Source: Rhizomonospora bruguierae
GTDB lineage: Bacteria; Actinomycetota; Actinomycetes; Mycobacteriales; Micromonosporaceae
Reading direction: 5' to 3'
DNA length: 51,125 bases
Assembly (NCBI RefSeq): GCF_018397995.1
Contig: NZ_BBQH01000045.1
Coordinates: forward strand, 1-51,125
Positions 36,186-45,086 of this stretch are shown here, piece after piece. The stretch's first letter is position 1. Each line of letters begins with the position of its first letter. Below the pieces are notes generated by a model, which saw only the letters and a list, made by a program, of their open reading frames with translations, ran no database searches and was not told the DNA's origin. A program made the translations under genes and the position numbers.

Positions 36186-37496
36186 TTATGCGATCCCCTG
36201 CTTGCGCAACCCGTCCCGGATCGTCGCGGAACGCAGGGACAGCAGGCTGAACGAGCCGGCGTCCCCGATGCCGTGCGTCGACTCGCACAGCCCGTTGAGA
36301 AACAGCGGCGGCGTGCCGTCCACCCGCGGCCGCAACGAGTAGTCGGCCTCGACGATCAGATAGCCATCGGCATCGAACTGGAAGCCGTCGATCACTCCGC
36401 CCAGCAGCGCGGGATACGGCTCCTGGTGCGGATGCGGCCCCAGATCGCGGAAGCCGGTCGCCAGAACCACCAGGTCCGCGCGGTCGGTCACCACGTCCTT
36501 GGTGTGCACCTCTTCGGCCTCGAAGGACACCCCGGCGTCATCCACCTCGACGGCGCGGACCTCGGTGTTGCGGTGCACGAAGACTCGCTGGTCCCCGTCC
36601 AGGCGCTGCTCGTAGATCAGTGCATAGAGCGCGTGCAGGACGTCGGCGTCGCTCGACGAATAGTTCGTGGGCCGCAGGTACGCGTCGAGCGCCGCCTTGC
36701 CCGACCGGGTCGCCTTGAAGTAGTAGTCGGTGAACTCGGGGAAGAATCCCTCCTCGCTGAACGGGCTGGTGTCCTTGAGCCGCAAGCCGTACTGGCGCAC
36801 GTAGTTGACGATGCGGGCGCGGGGGAACCGGCTCGCGAGATCGAGGACGATCTCGACCGCGCTCTGGCTGCCGCCGATGACGGCGATCGACTCGGGGGCC
36901 CGCGCCAGGTTCTGGACGGTGGGCAGGTAGCTCGTCAGGTGGCAGACGCGCGGCGAGTCGAGCTTGTCGAAGGGATCGGGCACGAGCGGTGTACGCCCGG
37001 TACCCAGCACCAGCGCCCGGCCGCGGTGGCGTGAACCGTCCGAGCAGGTCACGACATACCCGGGCGCGCCGTCAACATCGGCTATCGCGATCCCGGTTAC
37101 CCGTGCACCAAACTCGACCTGCGCCCGGAACTGGTTGGTCGCCCACTGGATGTACTGCGCATATTCCTTGCGTAACGGGAACTCCAGCGGCAGGTTGAGG
37201 TGCTCGACGAGCCTGCCCACTTCGAACAGGTAGTTGAGGAAACTGTAGTGGCTGCGGGGATTGCGCAGGGTGGCGAGATCGCGGGATGGATGGTTCTGGA
37301 TATTGGAACCGTCCAGCAGCATGCCACCCTGCCATACCGGATCCCGCTGGGCTTCGAGGAAGAAGGCGGTCGTGCGCGGTGAATCCTCCCGCATCGCAAT
37401 CGCGAGGGACAGGTTGGCCGGACCGAAGCCGACACCGAGCAGGTCGACACACGCGGACGCCGGTTCGGCGCTCCGGCCGCTCCCGGGAGCGGTCAT
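36186..37496 (-). CDS. L-ornithine/L-lysine-type N-monooxygenase (SidA/IucD/PvdA family)
   Basis: A 436-residue flavoenzyme with FAD motif GVGFGP at 21-26, NADPH motif VIGGSQSAVEIVLDLA mid-protein and the C-terminal ATGFRD. It should hydroxylate a primary amine using FAD, NADPH and O2. In the substrate-lysine region, where PvdA/SidA have SFLKDL, this protein has HPSRDL followed by the conserved LRNP, so the carboxylate-binding Lys appears to be Arg. That suggests a non-standard substrate. AGGGATC precedes the ATG. It sits in the minus-strand operon with the sulfotransferase and thioesterase genes. Confidence 0.88.
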   Translation of the reverse strand: MTAPGSGRSAEPASACVDLLGVGFGPANLSLAIAMREDSPRTTAFFLEAQRDPVWQGGMLLDGSNIQNHPSRDLATLRNPRSHYSFLNYLFEVGRLVEHLNLPLEFPLRKEYAQYIQWATNQFRAQVEFGARVTGIAIADVDGAPGYVVTCSDGSRHRGRALVLGTGRTPLVPDPFDKLDSPRVCHLTSYLPTVQNLARAPESIAVIGGSQSAVEIVLDLASRFPRARIVNYVRQYGLRLKDTSPFSEEGFFPEFTDYYFKATRSGKAALDAYLRPTNYSSSDADVLHALYALIYEQRLDGDQRVFVHRNTEVRAVEVDDAGVSFEAEEVHTKDVVTDRADLVVLATGFRDLGPHPHQEPYPALLGGVIDGFQFDADGYLIVEADYSLRPRVDGTPPLFLNGLCESTHGIGDAGSFSLLSLRSATIRDGLRKQGIA

Positions 37497-37571
37497 GATC
37501 CCTGCTCGATGGGCGCGATTCTCGCGGGGCCCACGCTCGGGACCGCCGGCCGCGCCGTGTCTCGTCGCTCG

Positions 37572-38432
37572 TCATCCCGCCTGCGCATGGTTCCCCCGTC
37601 TCCCGCATTGACCGGCGATCAGTGCCGGATCCACCCGCATCTCCTCGTAGCACTGGAGCCACTTCTCCACGTCGTGGGTCAGGCCCGCGGCCGAGATCAA
37701 CGCATTCTCCCGCGCCCAGTCGACCTCGCCCCGGGGCTGGATCCCCGTGCTGCCCAGGACCTTTCGGTAGAACGGGTCGTCGGCCCGCCGGGCCTCACTC
37801 ATCAACGCACCCACCTCGGGCGAGCACAGCTGCAAACCGGGGCGCGGTGCCCACGCCTGCAGACCGGCCGCGGACGGCAGTCCGATCGCTGCGATCAGCG
37901 CGGCCGTCACGCCGGCCGGATCGGCCCGGAGGTCATCGGAATCGACCAGCAGATAAGGGATGTCCCGTTGGCGGCAGAACTCCACCTGCTCGTGCAACGA
38001 CTGCCACCCACTTTCGAAGGGTGGAAACGTCTCTGCCCGGTAGAGTTCCCGCACGATGCGCAGCCGGGATGTGGTCGACAGCCGAGGATCGCACATCACG
38101 AAGATCAGTGGCGCGGTCGTGAGGCTGGCCAGGAGGTCGAACTGGGCGGTGCTGAGCTGAAAGCTCATCTCCTTGACCAGCAAGCCGCTTCCCCACGGCA
38201 CGTCGGCAATCGAGACCCGATTACCCGTGTCAATCTCCATGGGGTTGTACAGGCAGCTCTCCACCGACTCCGCACCCTGGTTTCCCCAGTAGCACGCTTC
38301 GAAGGGTTCGTGGCAGTGGTGGGTCATCGCCGGGTGCTGCCACAGCAGCCGGGCCACGGCGGTGGACCCGGTACGCGGTGGCGATACCAGGGCTACCCGC
38401 GTCTTGTACGTCTTGGCCAGCTCAGCTTTCAT
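37572..38432 (-). CDS. Sulfotransferase-like P-loop protein
   Basis: A 286-residue protein with an N-terminal phosphosulfate-binding loop SPPRTGSTAVARLLWQHP and a second region DPRLSTTSRLRIVRELY that can supply the Arg/Ser contacts to the 3'-phosphate of PAPS. This layout fits the sulfotransferase superfamily. It lies 13 bp after the CGS-like gene and 75 bp before the N-monooxygenase gene. Sulfation of a hydroxyl, possibly the N-hydroxyl or a side-chain hydroxyl, is plausible, either as decoration or to make a leaving group; this is inference. GGGAG precedes the ATG. Confidence 0.75.
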   Translation of the reverse strand: MKAELAKTYKTRVALVSPPRTGSTAVARLLWQHPAMTHHCHEPFEACYWGNQGAESVESCLYNPMEIDTGNRVSIADVPWGSGLLVKEMSFQLSTAQFDLLASLTTAPLIFVMCDPRLSTTSRLRIVRELYRAETFPPFESGWQSLHEQVEFCRQRDIPYLLVDSDDLRADPAGVTAALIAAIGLPSAAGLQAWAPRPGLQLCSPEVGALMSEARRADDPFYRKVLGSTGIQPRGEVDWARENALISAAGLTHDVEKWLQCYEEMRVDPALIAGQCGRRGNHAQAG

Positions 38433-38445
38433 GCCGCTCCCACAC

Positions 38446-39747
38446 TCATCGCTCGTCCAGCGCCTGAGTCAGGTCCGCAATGATGTCGTCGAGGTGTTCC
38501 AGGCCGACGCTCAACCTGACCATGTCGGCGGGCACCGGGGCCGACTCGGGGCCGGATTCCGCAACCTGCTTGTGGGTGCCGATCGCGGGAATCGTCGCGG
38601 TGCTCTTGACCTGACCGAGGTTGTTCGCCCGCCAGATGAGGTTGAGCCGATCCAGAAACTCGCGCGCGGCGCGGACGCCGCCGACCGGCCGGAAGCAGAG
38701 CAGGAAGCCGAACCTGTTCACCGCTTCCCGGCCGTTCACGTCGCTGTCGACAAGCCACATGTCGCGCTTGGCGATGCCGTGCGAACGGTGGGTCGGCAAT
38801 CCCGGATAGAAGACCTCCGCGACGCGGTCCGAGGCCGCGAGATGCTGGGCGACGCTGAGCGCGTTGGCGGACATGGTATCCACCCTTCCGCGCAGCTCCC
38901 GAATATCCGACAGCAGCGTCCACGCGTTGAAGGGACTCAGGACGCTGCCCATATCCCGGATGGGCCCGCTGCGCAGGTAGCCGGCGAAATCCGCGGTCAG
39001 TTCGGACGGTTGCGCTCGGGCCTGGATGTCGTGTCGGGCGATGACCGCTCCCCCCATGCTGCGGCCACTGGCTCCGGCCGCCTTGGTGAGCGACTGGACC
39101 ACGACGTCGGCGCCGAGTGCCAGCGGGCGCATCAGGGCGGGTGTCGCCAGCGTCGAGTCAATGATGAGCGGTATCCGCGCCTGACCGGCCAGGGCCGCCA
39201 GGGCCGGTATGTCCACCAGCTGGACCATGGGGTTCGAAGGGGACTCCGCATAGAGGAAGCGGGTGTCCTCATCGATGCATCGTTCCCATTCGCTGACCGA
39301 CAGCGGATCGCGGACCCAGCGGACGGCGACGTCCCGTTCCGCCCCGTAACGCTTATTGAAGATCATTACGGTGGAACCGTACAGCGCCGGCGAGGCGACG
39401 ATGTTGGGTTTGGCGCCCGCGGCCGCCGAGAGAAACGGCATCGTGGCCAGCGTCACCGCCGCCATCCCGGTCGTGGTGACGGCAGCGCTCACCTCGGCAT
39501 CGACCCGATAGCCTTCGAGCGCCGCGACGGTGGCCTCCAGGTACCCGACCGTCGGGTTGCCCCGCCGGGAATACACCCAGGCGTCGCACTCACCCGCGGC
39601 GGCGGCACGCATCGCTTCCGCCGACTCGAAGTGTTGGGCGGTCGCCAAGTAGGCGGGCTCGCTGAGCGAGCCGAGGTGATTCGCCGACTCAGCGTGATCG
39701 TAGGACCCACGGACGGCCAAGGTGGTGAAGCGGGAACGCCTCACCAC
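38446..39747 (-). CDS. Cys/Met-metabolism PLP enzyme (cystathionine gamma-synthase fold)
   Basis: A 433-residue PLP enzyme with YSRRGNPTVGYLEATVAALE and the Schiff-base Lys222 in QSLTKAAGASGRSMGG, as in O-acetylhomoserine sulfhydrylase, cystathionine gamma-synthase and natural-product gamma-substitution enzymes. It may catalyse gamma-replacement on an activated homoserine-like substrate with an unusual nucleophile. It is the first gene of the minus-strand operon, starting GTG at 39747 (or 39744), with no strong ribosome site. A housekeeping methionine role is possible but less likely in this setting. Confidence 0.85.
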   Translation of the reverse strand: MVRRSRFTTLAVRGSYDHAESANHLGSLSEPAYLATAQHFESAEAMRAAAAGECDAWVYSRRGNPTVGYLEATVAALEGYRVDAEVSAAVTTTGMAAVTLATMPFLSAAAGAKPNIVASPALYGSTVMIFNKRYGAERDVAVRWVRDPLSVSEWERCIDEDTRFLYAESPSNPMVQLVDIPALAALAGQARIPLIIDSTLATPALMRPLALGADVVVQSLTKAAGASGRSMGGAVIARHDIQARAQPSELTADFAGYLRSGPIRDMGSVLSPFNAWTLLSDIRELRGRVDTMSANALSVAQHLAASDRVAEVFYPGLPTHRSHGIAKRDMWLVDSDVNGREAVNRFGFLLCFRPVGGVRAAREFLDRLNLIWRANNLGQVKSTATIPAIGTHKQVAESGPESAPVPADMVRLSVGLEHLDDIIADLTQALDER

Positions 39748-39971
39748 GGCGGCTCGGCTTCTACACTGGCCAGCCCTATGCGCACGAGTGGTTCCTTCCT
39801 ATCCCAGCAACGCTGTGGACCGATGGCCTTCGTGGCACCAATCGACGCAAACCAAATTCAATCACCATGAGCCTTTCCGCGCAAGGTCGCGGCTCGTCGC
39901 AGATGATCATGTTCAAGGGGTCGTTGTCAATACCTTGTCGGCCACCACGCGCATCCCCGATAATCGCGGGC

Positions 39972-40553
39972 GTGGCTACGACCCGACGTGCCGACATGTT
40001 CACCGAGGACGGCAAGCCGTCCGACGACGACCCACGCGAGAGCCGGCTGAAGCTGGGCGACGAGCGCGTCACCCTGGTCGAATCCCTGCGCTGCCAACGC
40101 CTCACGCTGGAGATGAAGTGCGCGGGTCTGGACGCGGAGGCGATGGCCCGACGCTCCGTCGAACCGTCCACGATGTCGCTGCTGGGGCTCGTGCGGCACC
40201 TGGCCGAGGGAGAGCGCGGGGCCTTCCGGATCATGATGGCTGGTCAGGACGTGCCCCCGCTGTTCTGCTCCGACACCGACCGCGACGCCGACTTCGACGG
40301 CGCCGTCGCCGACCCACAGGTGGTCCGGCAGGCGTGGGAGGCGTGGCGTACCGAGGTGGACTTCGCCACGCGGTTCGTGGCCGAGGCACCCAGCCTCGAC
40401 ATCACCGGCGACGATCCCCTGAACCGGCACGGCAGCGGCGGCGGGCAGATGTCGCTGCGCGAGGTACTGGTCGGCATGATCGAGGAGTACGCCCGCCACA
40501 TGGGCCACATCGACCTGCTACGCGAACGGATCGACGGGCGGGTAGGCCAGTGA
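39972..40553 (+). CDS. DinB-like (DUF664) protein
   Basis: A 193-residue protein with GDERVTLVESLRCQRLTLEM, STMSLLGLVRHLAEGERGAF and a C-terminal MIEEYARHMGHIDLLRERID, the helical-bundle pattern with the conserved His residues of the DinB/YfiT metal site. Family members include mycothiol-dependent transferases, but the reaction here is unknown. The start is uncertain: GTG 39972 or ATG 39996. It is divergent from the CGS-like gene and marks the likely right border of the cluster. Confidence 0.8.
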   Translation: MATTRRADMFTEDGKPSDDDPRESRLKLGDERVTLVESLRCQRLTLEMKCAGLDAEAMARRSVEPSTMSLLGLVRHLAEGERGAFRIMMAGQDVPPLFCSDTDRDADFDGAVADPQVVRQAWEAWRTEVDFATRFVAEAPSLDITGDDPLNRHGSGGGQMSLREVLVGMIEEYARHMGHIDLLRERIDGRVGQ

Positions 40554-40901
40554 CGAACCGGGTAGCGGCGGGAAGCACCACCACCCTCGCCACGACGGCA
40601 CCGGCGCCGGCTGCGCTCGGCGTCCCGCTCGGTGACGGCCATCAGTCGTACAGTCGAATGCCCGGGGGCCGGACGCGACCGTAGGATCAGCGGGACCGCG
40701 CCCACCAGCGCCTTCGATCAGCAGCCCACCCCTGGCGCCCTCCACGCGTACGTCATGAAACTGTCATGAATCGGTGGCGGGCATGCCATGATACGGCCGC
40801 AGACTGTGCGGCGGGTCGCACGTCGGGTCAGCGGCGTGCCACCCACGGCAGCGGTGGGCGGGCGCACCGGTTCGGGCCCCGCCCACCGGCGCCGACGCGG
40901 T
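40554..40901. other. Intergenic region with repeated TCATGA sites
   Basis: No credible gene. GTCATGA occurs at 40752-40758 and again at 40763-40769, 11 bp apart (one helical turn), followed by GGCATGCC. This cluster of self-complementary sites could be a regulator-binding region, although no gene starts close by on the plus strand. Confidence 0.4.
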
Positions 40902-41360
40902 TCACGCACCGCCGCCGTCCGTTGGAGCCAGGCCCGCAGCCGCGCGGCGGCGGGAACCCCACTGTTTGGTGTCCGCGGACTTCACCGCCTCGGCCGCCCG
41001 GACCAGCAGCACCGCGCGATCGGGTCCGTCATACGGGGCGGCGCCGACCGCGAAGAGCGCGAGTTCGGTCTCCAGGGCCAGCCGCACCCGCGTGAAGGCC
41101 AGCCAGTTCTCGTGCCACTGGTACAGCCCGCGGATGCCGGTCAGCACGACGATCCCGGCGCCCAGCACGGCCGCGACCGCGCCGCCCAGCCTCAGCGCCG
41201 CGGCCAGCGGGACCGCCGCACCGAGCACGATCACGCCCAACTCCGTCACGCGGTGCCCGAGCCGGGCCCGGCCCGCCTGCCGGGCGTACCAGTCGCGCAG
41301 GTCGGTCGCCGTGCTCAGCGCGACGGCGGCGGGGTCGGCCGGAGCGGATGCGTTCGCCAC
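40902..41360 (-). CDS. DUF4231 (SLATT-like) membrane protein
   Basis: A 152-residue protein. A short soluble N-terminus with DLRDWYARQAGRARLGHR is followed by two adjacent membrane helices (VTELGVIVLGAAVPLAAALR and AVAAVLGAGIVVLTGIRGLY), then a helical domain with WHENWLAFTRVRLALETELA. This is the DUF4231 pattern, two helices plus a cytosolic tail. Some SLATT proteins are proposed pore-formers in defence systems, but no partner gene is adjacent. The start is a GTG at 41358-41360. Confidence 0.75.
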   Translation of the reverse strand: MANASAPADPAAVALSTATDLRDWYARQAGRARLGHRVTELGVIVLGAAVPLAAALRLGGAVAAVLGAGIVVLTGIRGLYQWHENWLAFTRVRLALETELALFAVGAAPYDGPDRAVLLVRAAEAVKSADTKQWGSRRRAAAGLAPTDGGGA

Positions 41361-41458
41361 GCCGCCCAATGTACGTTCCGGGCGGCGCGAGCCCGGCCAC
41401 AGCGGACGGTGTGGTGGCCCGGTGCGCGGGCTCGCGTCCGCGCACCGGGCCGCCGGCC

Positions 41459-43135
41459 CTACCTGGCCGAGCAGGTGGGGTTGATGTTCGTGGCGTTTCC
41501 GTTGGCCTGGAAGCCGAACTCCGTCGACTGCCCGGCCGCGATGCCGCCGTTGTAACTGACGTTGCTGAACTGGACCGCGCCGCTGTTCGCGCTGGAATTG
41601 GCGTTCCAGACGTTCACGATGGACGTGCCCGAGGGCAGCGTGAGGCTGACCGTCCACCCGCTGACCGGCGAGGAGCCCGCGGTGACCCGCACGGTGGCGA
41701 CGAAGCCGCCGGTCCACGTCTGCAGCGACACCGAGGCCGAGCAACCGCCGGCGGGCGGCGGGTTCGTCGGCGGGTTGGTCGGCGGGTTCGTCGTCGGCGG
41801 CGTGGTCGGCGGATTCGTCGTCGGCGGGGTGGTCGTGGGCGGCGTGGTCGTGGGCGGCGTGGTCGGCGGCGTGGTCGGGCCGTCGGTCAGGACCGGTGTG
41901 GTCCAGTCCCGCCACTGGGACAGGTTCCCGGACTTCTTGCTGGAGACCCGGAACGTCCCGGCGGAGTTGCCCGACTTCAGCAGGAACTTCTGGAGGTTCT
42001 GCTGAAGCGGGGTCCGCCACTCCGACCGGACGGCGCAGTGGGTGCCGTCCTGGATGTCGGACCAGTAGGTGATGTTGTCACCCGCGCCGAGCGCCTTGTA
42101 CACCTCGGCACCGGCCAGGGCCGACACGCTCCCCGACTGGGCGGCCAGCCAGTCGATGTGCGGGTTCTCCATGATGAACAGGCCGCGCGGCGCGATCATG
42201 GCGACCGTCTCGTGCTGGTCCACCGGCAGCGAGTTCGGGTTGCCGGTGAACGAGCTGAAGGCGTCGCCGAGCCAGGGCTGCTCGCTGTAGGCGCTGCTCA
42301 GCGGCTGGGAACCGCTCTCGCCCGCGATCGAGCGGAAGGCCGGGACGCCGCCGCTGCCGGACTCGACCGGCATGGTCAGCGCGATGCGCTGGTCGAACGC
42401 GCCGATCGCGAAGGCGCCCTTGCCGTACCGGGAGCAGCCGGTGACGCCCATCGCGTCGGCCCGGAGGATGTTGCCGCCGGACTGCTCGATGACATCGATG
42501 ATCCGGCTGGCGCCCCAGGCCCAGGCGGCGAGCAGCCCGGTGCCGCTGGTGGCGCCGTAGATCGTGTAGAACGCGCCCTGCTTGTTGTTGCGGGCGGTGC
42601 CCTCCTTGCCCACCGCGAGCGGGTCGTAGCTGATGGTGGCGACGCCGGCGCCCCTGATGGTGCTGGTGTCGGCCCCGAGCCCGCCCACGACGATGACGGC
42701 CGGGAAGGGTCCGTTGCCGCTCGGCAGCTGGACGCTCGCCGAGAAGCTCGCGTTCCGGCCGTTCTGCGACACGTTCACGGTGATGGAGGAGTTGGAGACC
42801 GTACCCGTGACGCTCGCCGGCTTGGCCGGCTTCTCGCCGTAGACGTACCTCTCCTCCTGCTTCTTGATCTCCTCCCGGCGGCACCGCCAGTCGGACTTGC
42901 TGGTGATGCGGGTGCCGTTGATCCGCTTGAAGGGGTCGGGCAGCCGGGAGTTGGACGCCGTGGAGCCCGGGTCGTTCACCGGGCAGTCGGCGCCGTCGTC
43001 CTCGACGCCCGCGGCGGCGGCCTGGGCGATCGGGGTTCTGGCCACCCCCTCGACCGCTCCGACGACCGCGAGCGCCAGCACCGCGAACAGCACGACCGCC
43101 GAGCGGATCTTGGAGTGACCCGATCTAGTGATCAC
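41459..43135 (-). CDS. Secreted glucuronoyl esterase (CE15) with C-terminal CBM2
   Basis: A 558-residue secreted enzyme. A signal peptide (SAVVLFAVLALAVVGAVEGV, likely cut after AQA) precedes the CE15 alpha/beta-hydrolase domain with GCSRYGKGA (nucleophile Ser235), VESGSGG and DGTHCA (catalytic His). A Thr/Pro repeat linker then joins a CBM2 domain (CSASVSLQTWTGGFVATVRV). It should cleave ester links between lignin and 4-O-methylglucuronoxylan on cellulose. GTG 43135 with GGAAGGGAGAG upstream is chosen over the ATG 18 codons earlier, because the signal peptide then has normal length. Confidence 0.88.
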   Translation of the reverse strand: MITRSGHSKIRSAVVLFAVLALAVVGAVEGVARTPIAQAAAAGVEDDGADCPVNDPGSTASNSRLPDPFKRINGTRITSKSDWRCRREEIKKQEERYVYGEKPAKPASVTGTVSNSSITVNVSQNGRNASFSASVQLPSGNGPFPAVIVVGGLGADTSTIRGAGVATISYDPLAVGKEGTARNNKQGAFYTIYGATSGTGLLAAWAWGASRIIDVIEQSGGNILRADAMGVTGCSRYGKGAFAIGAFDQRIALTMPVESGSGGVPAFRSIAGESGSQPLSSAYSEQPWLGDAFSSFTGNPNSLPVDQHETVAMIAPRGLFIMENPHIDWLAAQSGSVSALAGAEVYKALGAGDNITYWSDIQDGTHCAVRSEWRTPLQQNLQKFLLKSGNSAGTFRVSSKKSGNLSQWRDWTTPVLTDGPTTPPTTPPTTTPPTTTPPTTNPPTTPPTTNPPTNPPTNPPPAGGCSASVSLQTWTGGFVATVRVTAGSSPVSGWTVSLTLPSGTSIVNVWNANSSANSGAVQFSNVSYNGGIAAGQSTEFGFQANGNATNINPTCSAR

Positions 43136-43186
43136 TAAGGCTCTCCCTTCCGGTAGAGAGATGGAAATTCCTGGGCCGATGGGAGC

Positions 43187-43209
43187 CATGATCGTGATTG
43201 ATGATCATG
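43187..43209 (-). promoter_or_regulatory. Dyad upstream of the CE15 gene
   Basis: CATGATC (43187-43193) and GATCATG (43203-43209) are perfect arms around a 9-bp spacer, about 50-75 bp upstream of the chosen start codon and inside an AT-rich stretch that probably holds the promoter. It could bind a sugar-responsive LacI-type repressor; no such gene is in the window. Confidence 0.5.
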
Positions 43210-43470
43210 GATGTTGAGTATGATAAGTTTCAAGCATTGCATTGGAACGTGTCAATGCGGCGATCGTCGGGGAGGCTCTTTTCGCTGGTCAGGCCGCAGT
43301 TGTTGGGGCCGCGCGATGAACGGAACCGGGTCCGACGCCCCCGGGGTGGCGTCGTGCCCCGGTCGGATCCGGCGCCGGCCGGTGCTGCCGCAACGCACCG
43401 GGATCGCGCACCGGGTCGACGCCATGTTTCGGAAAACTTCCGACAGCACCCCGGACGCACCCACCAAACG

Positions 43471-43505
43471 GGACAGGGTCGGCAGCCACGCTGCCGGCCC
43501 TGTCC
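43471..43505 (-). terminator. Strong hairpin downstream of the FN3 gene
   Basis: GGACAGGG-T-CGGCAGC pairs with GCTGCCG-G-CCCTGTCC across a CAC loop: a 16-bp stem with one T/G wobble. It lies 22 bp past the stop of the minus-strand FN3 gene, as expected for an actinobacterial terminator. There is no T tract. Confidence 0.75.
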
Positions 43506-43526
43506 CCGACCGATGACCGGCCCCGA

Positions 43527-45023
43527 TCAGGGCGGCGGGATGAACGGGACGGTGAACACGAGCTGGTTGCTCGGCGCGGACTCGTTCCCGGCGGCGTCGA
43601 CCGCGACCACGGCGACGGCGTGGGTGGGGCCGCTCCGCAGGCGCAGGGTCACGCCGGTACCCGCCGCCTCGGCCAGGACGGTCGCCCCCTCGTACAGGCG
43701 GTAGCCGGTGACCGGATCGGCGCTCGCCGGCTGGGACCACGAGAGCGTGATGGTGCCGGTGAAGTCGCCCTGCGGCGTGCTCGACACCAGCCACAGGCCG
43801 CTCGGCGCGCTGGGCCGCTCGGCCGGGCCCACCGGCGTGGTGACCGTCACCGGCGCGCTCAACTCCGACGGGCCGCACACCCCGGTCTGCGCGACCACGG
43901 CGTAGGTGCCGGTGTCGCCGGACGGCAGCCCGGTGAGCATCGCGGAGGCCACCCGGGTGGTGACCACCGGGCGCGGCGCGTCCGGACCGAGCCGGTACAC
44001 GGTGAAGGAGGTCGCCTGGTACGGCTGTATCCAGGTCAGTGCCACCGAGGAGGGCGACTGCGCGGTCGCGATGAGCGCCTCCGGCGGGTTGACCGCGGAC
44101 GGGTACACAGTGGCGTCCGGGCAGGGCTGGGTGGTGCCGCGGACGGGCCCGGTATGCCCCGACTCGCCGCCGGCGGTGCCCAGGGCGGCCACGGTGAACT
44201 CGTGCGACGTGTCCCGCCACAGGCCGCGGACCACCACCGCGGGCGTCGCGCTGGTCGCGACCCGGGTGCCACCCTCGTAGACGGCGTAGCCGGCGGCCTG
44301 CGGGACGCGGGGCCAGCTGAGCGCGATCGAGGTCGCGGTGCGGGCGCCGACCGTCACCTCACCGGGCGCCGGTGGGCGCGCCGCCGGCCCGTTCGGCGTG
44401 CTGACGGTGATCGCCTCGCCGGGGTGCAGCCCGCCCACGCAGTCCCGGCGCGCGACCTGGAAGCTGTGCGTCGACGCGGGCGCGAGCCCGCCGACGCGGG
44501 CCGAGTCCAGATTGGTGTCCTGCGTCGGCACGCCGTCCACCAGCACCACCAGGGTGCCGGCCTGGTCGTAGGACGGCTGCTCGTTGGACCAGGTGAGCGA
44601 GACCGCCGACGCGGTCACCTCGACGGCGGCCAGCCCGCTCGGCGGGGTCATGCCGCAGGCGAACGGCCCGCCGATGAACACCCGCCGGGTGGTCGGCGCG
44701 CTGGGCGCGGATTCCCGGCCGAGCGCGTCCACGGCGGTCACCTGGTACGTGTGGGTGGTGTTGAAGGCGAGGTCGGGGATGGTCGCGTTGGTGGTGGTGT
44801 TGCGGGCGACCACCGCGCCGGCCTCGTAGACCCGGAACGAGGTCGGGCGGCTGCCGGTGGCCGGCTGCCGCCAGGTCAGCCCGACCGACGACGAGCCGTT
44901 CGTCGCGACCAGGCCGGTCGGGGTCGCCGGTTCGGCACCGCCGGCGGCCGCGGGTGAGGCGGCCCAGGTCAGCAGGGTGATGACGGCCGCCAGCAGGGTC
45001 GCGGGCCGGATACGGTGCCGCAT
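43527..45023 (-). CDS. Secreted protein with five fibronectin type III domains
   Basis: A 498-residue protein with a signal peptide (RPATLLAAVITLLTWAASPAAAG) and then five FN3 repeats, each with the LTW or LSW core and the Tyr/His..V.A final strand (roughly residues 33-110, 125-210, 217-300, 310-395 and 400-495). No catalytic domain or membrane anchor is visible. It may be an adhesin-like or matrix protein; the binding partner is unknown. It follows the tandem ABM gene on the same strand, 63 bp apart. Confidence 0.85.
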   Translation of the reverse strand: MRHRIRPATLLAAVITLLTWAASPAAAGGAEPATPTGLVATNGSSSVGLTWRQPATGSRPTSFRVYEAGAVVARNTTTNATIPDLAFNTTHTYQVTAVDALGRESAPSAPTTRRVFIGGPFACGMTPPSGLAAVEVTASAVSLTWSNEQPSYDQAGTLVVLVDGVPTQDTNLDSARVGGLAPASTHSFQVARRDCVGGLHPGEAITVSTPNGPAARPPAPGEVTVGARTATSIALSWPRVPQAAGYAVYEGGTRVATSATPAVVVRGLWRDTSHEFTVAALGTAGGESGHTGPVRGTTQPCPDATVYPSAVNPPEALIATAQSPSSVALTWIQPYQATSFTVYRLGPDAPRPVVTTRVASAMLTGLPSGDTGTYAVVAQTGVCGPSELSAPVTVTTPVGPAERPSAPSGLWLVSSTPQGDFTGTITLSWSQPASADPVTGYRLYEGATVLAEAAGTGVTLRLRSGPTHAVAVVAVDAAGNESAPSNQLVFTVPFIPPP

Positions 45024-45086
45024 TCTGCCCCTCTCAACATCGACAACTACCGATGTTCTGGGTGCAGACTACCGCCTCGGGCGCCG

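Noticed and set aside
20744-39747. Monobactam-type (N-sulfonated beta-lactam) pathway
   Set aside because: The SbnB-like and sulfotransferase-like genes are suggestive, but there is no SbnA, no multimodular NRPS ending in a special thioesterase domain, and the free thioesterase has an ordinary GHSxG serine.
20744-39747. Hydroxamate or mixed siderophore pathway
   Set aside because: The N-monooxygenase and EntS-like exporter fit, but there is no formyl- or acetyltransferase of the usual type, no siderophore-binding lipoprotein, no ferric-siderophore ABC importer and no reductase. It cannot be fully excluded.
40902-41360. Defence (SLATT/CBASS-like) system
   Set aside because: The DUF4231 protein stands alone; no nucleotidyltransferase, nuclease or reverse transcriptase gene is adjacent.
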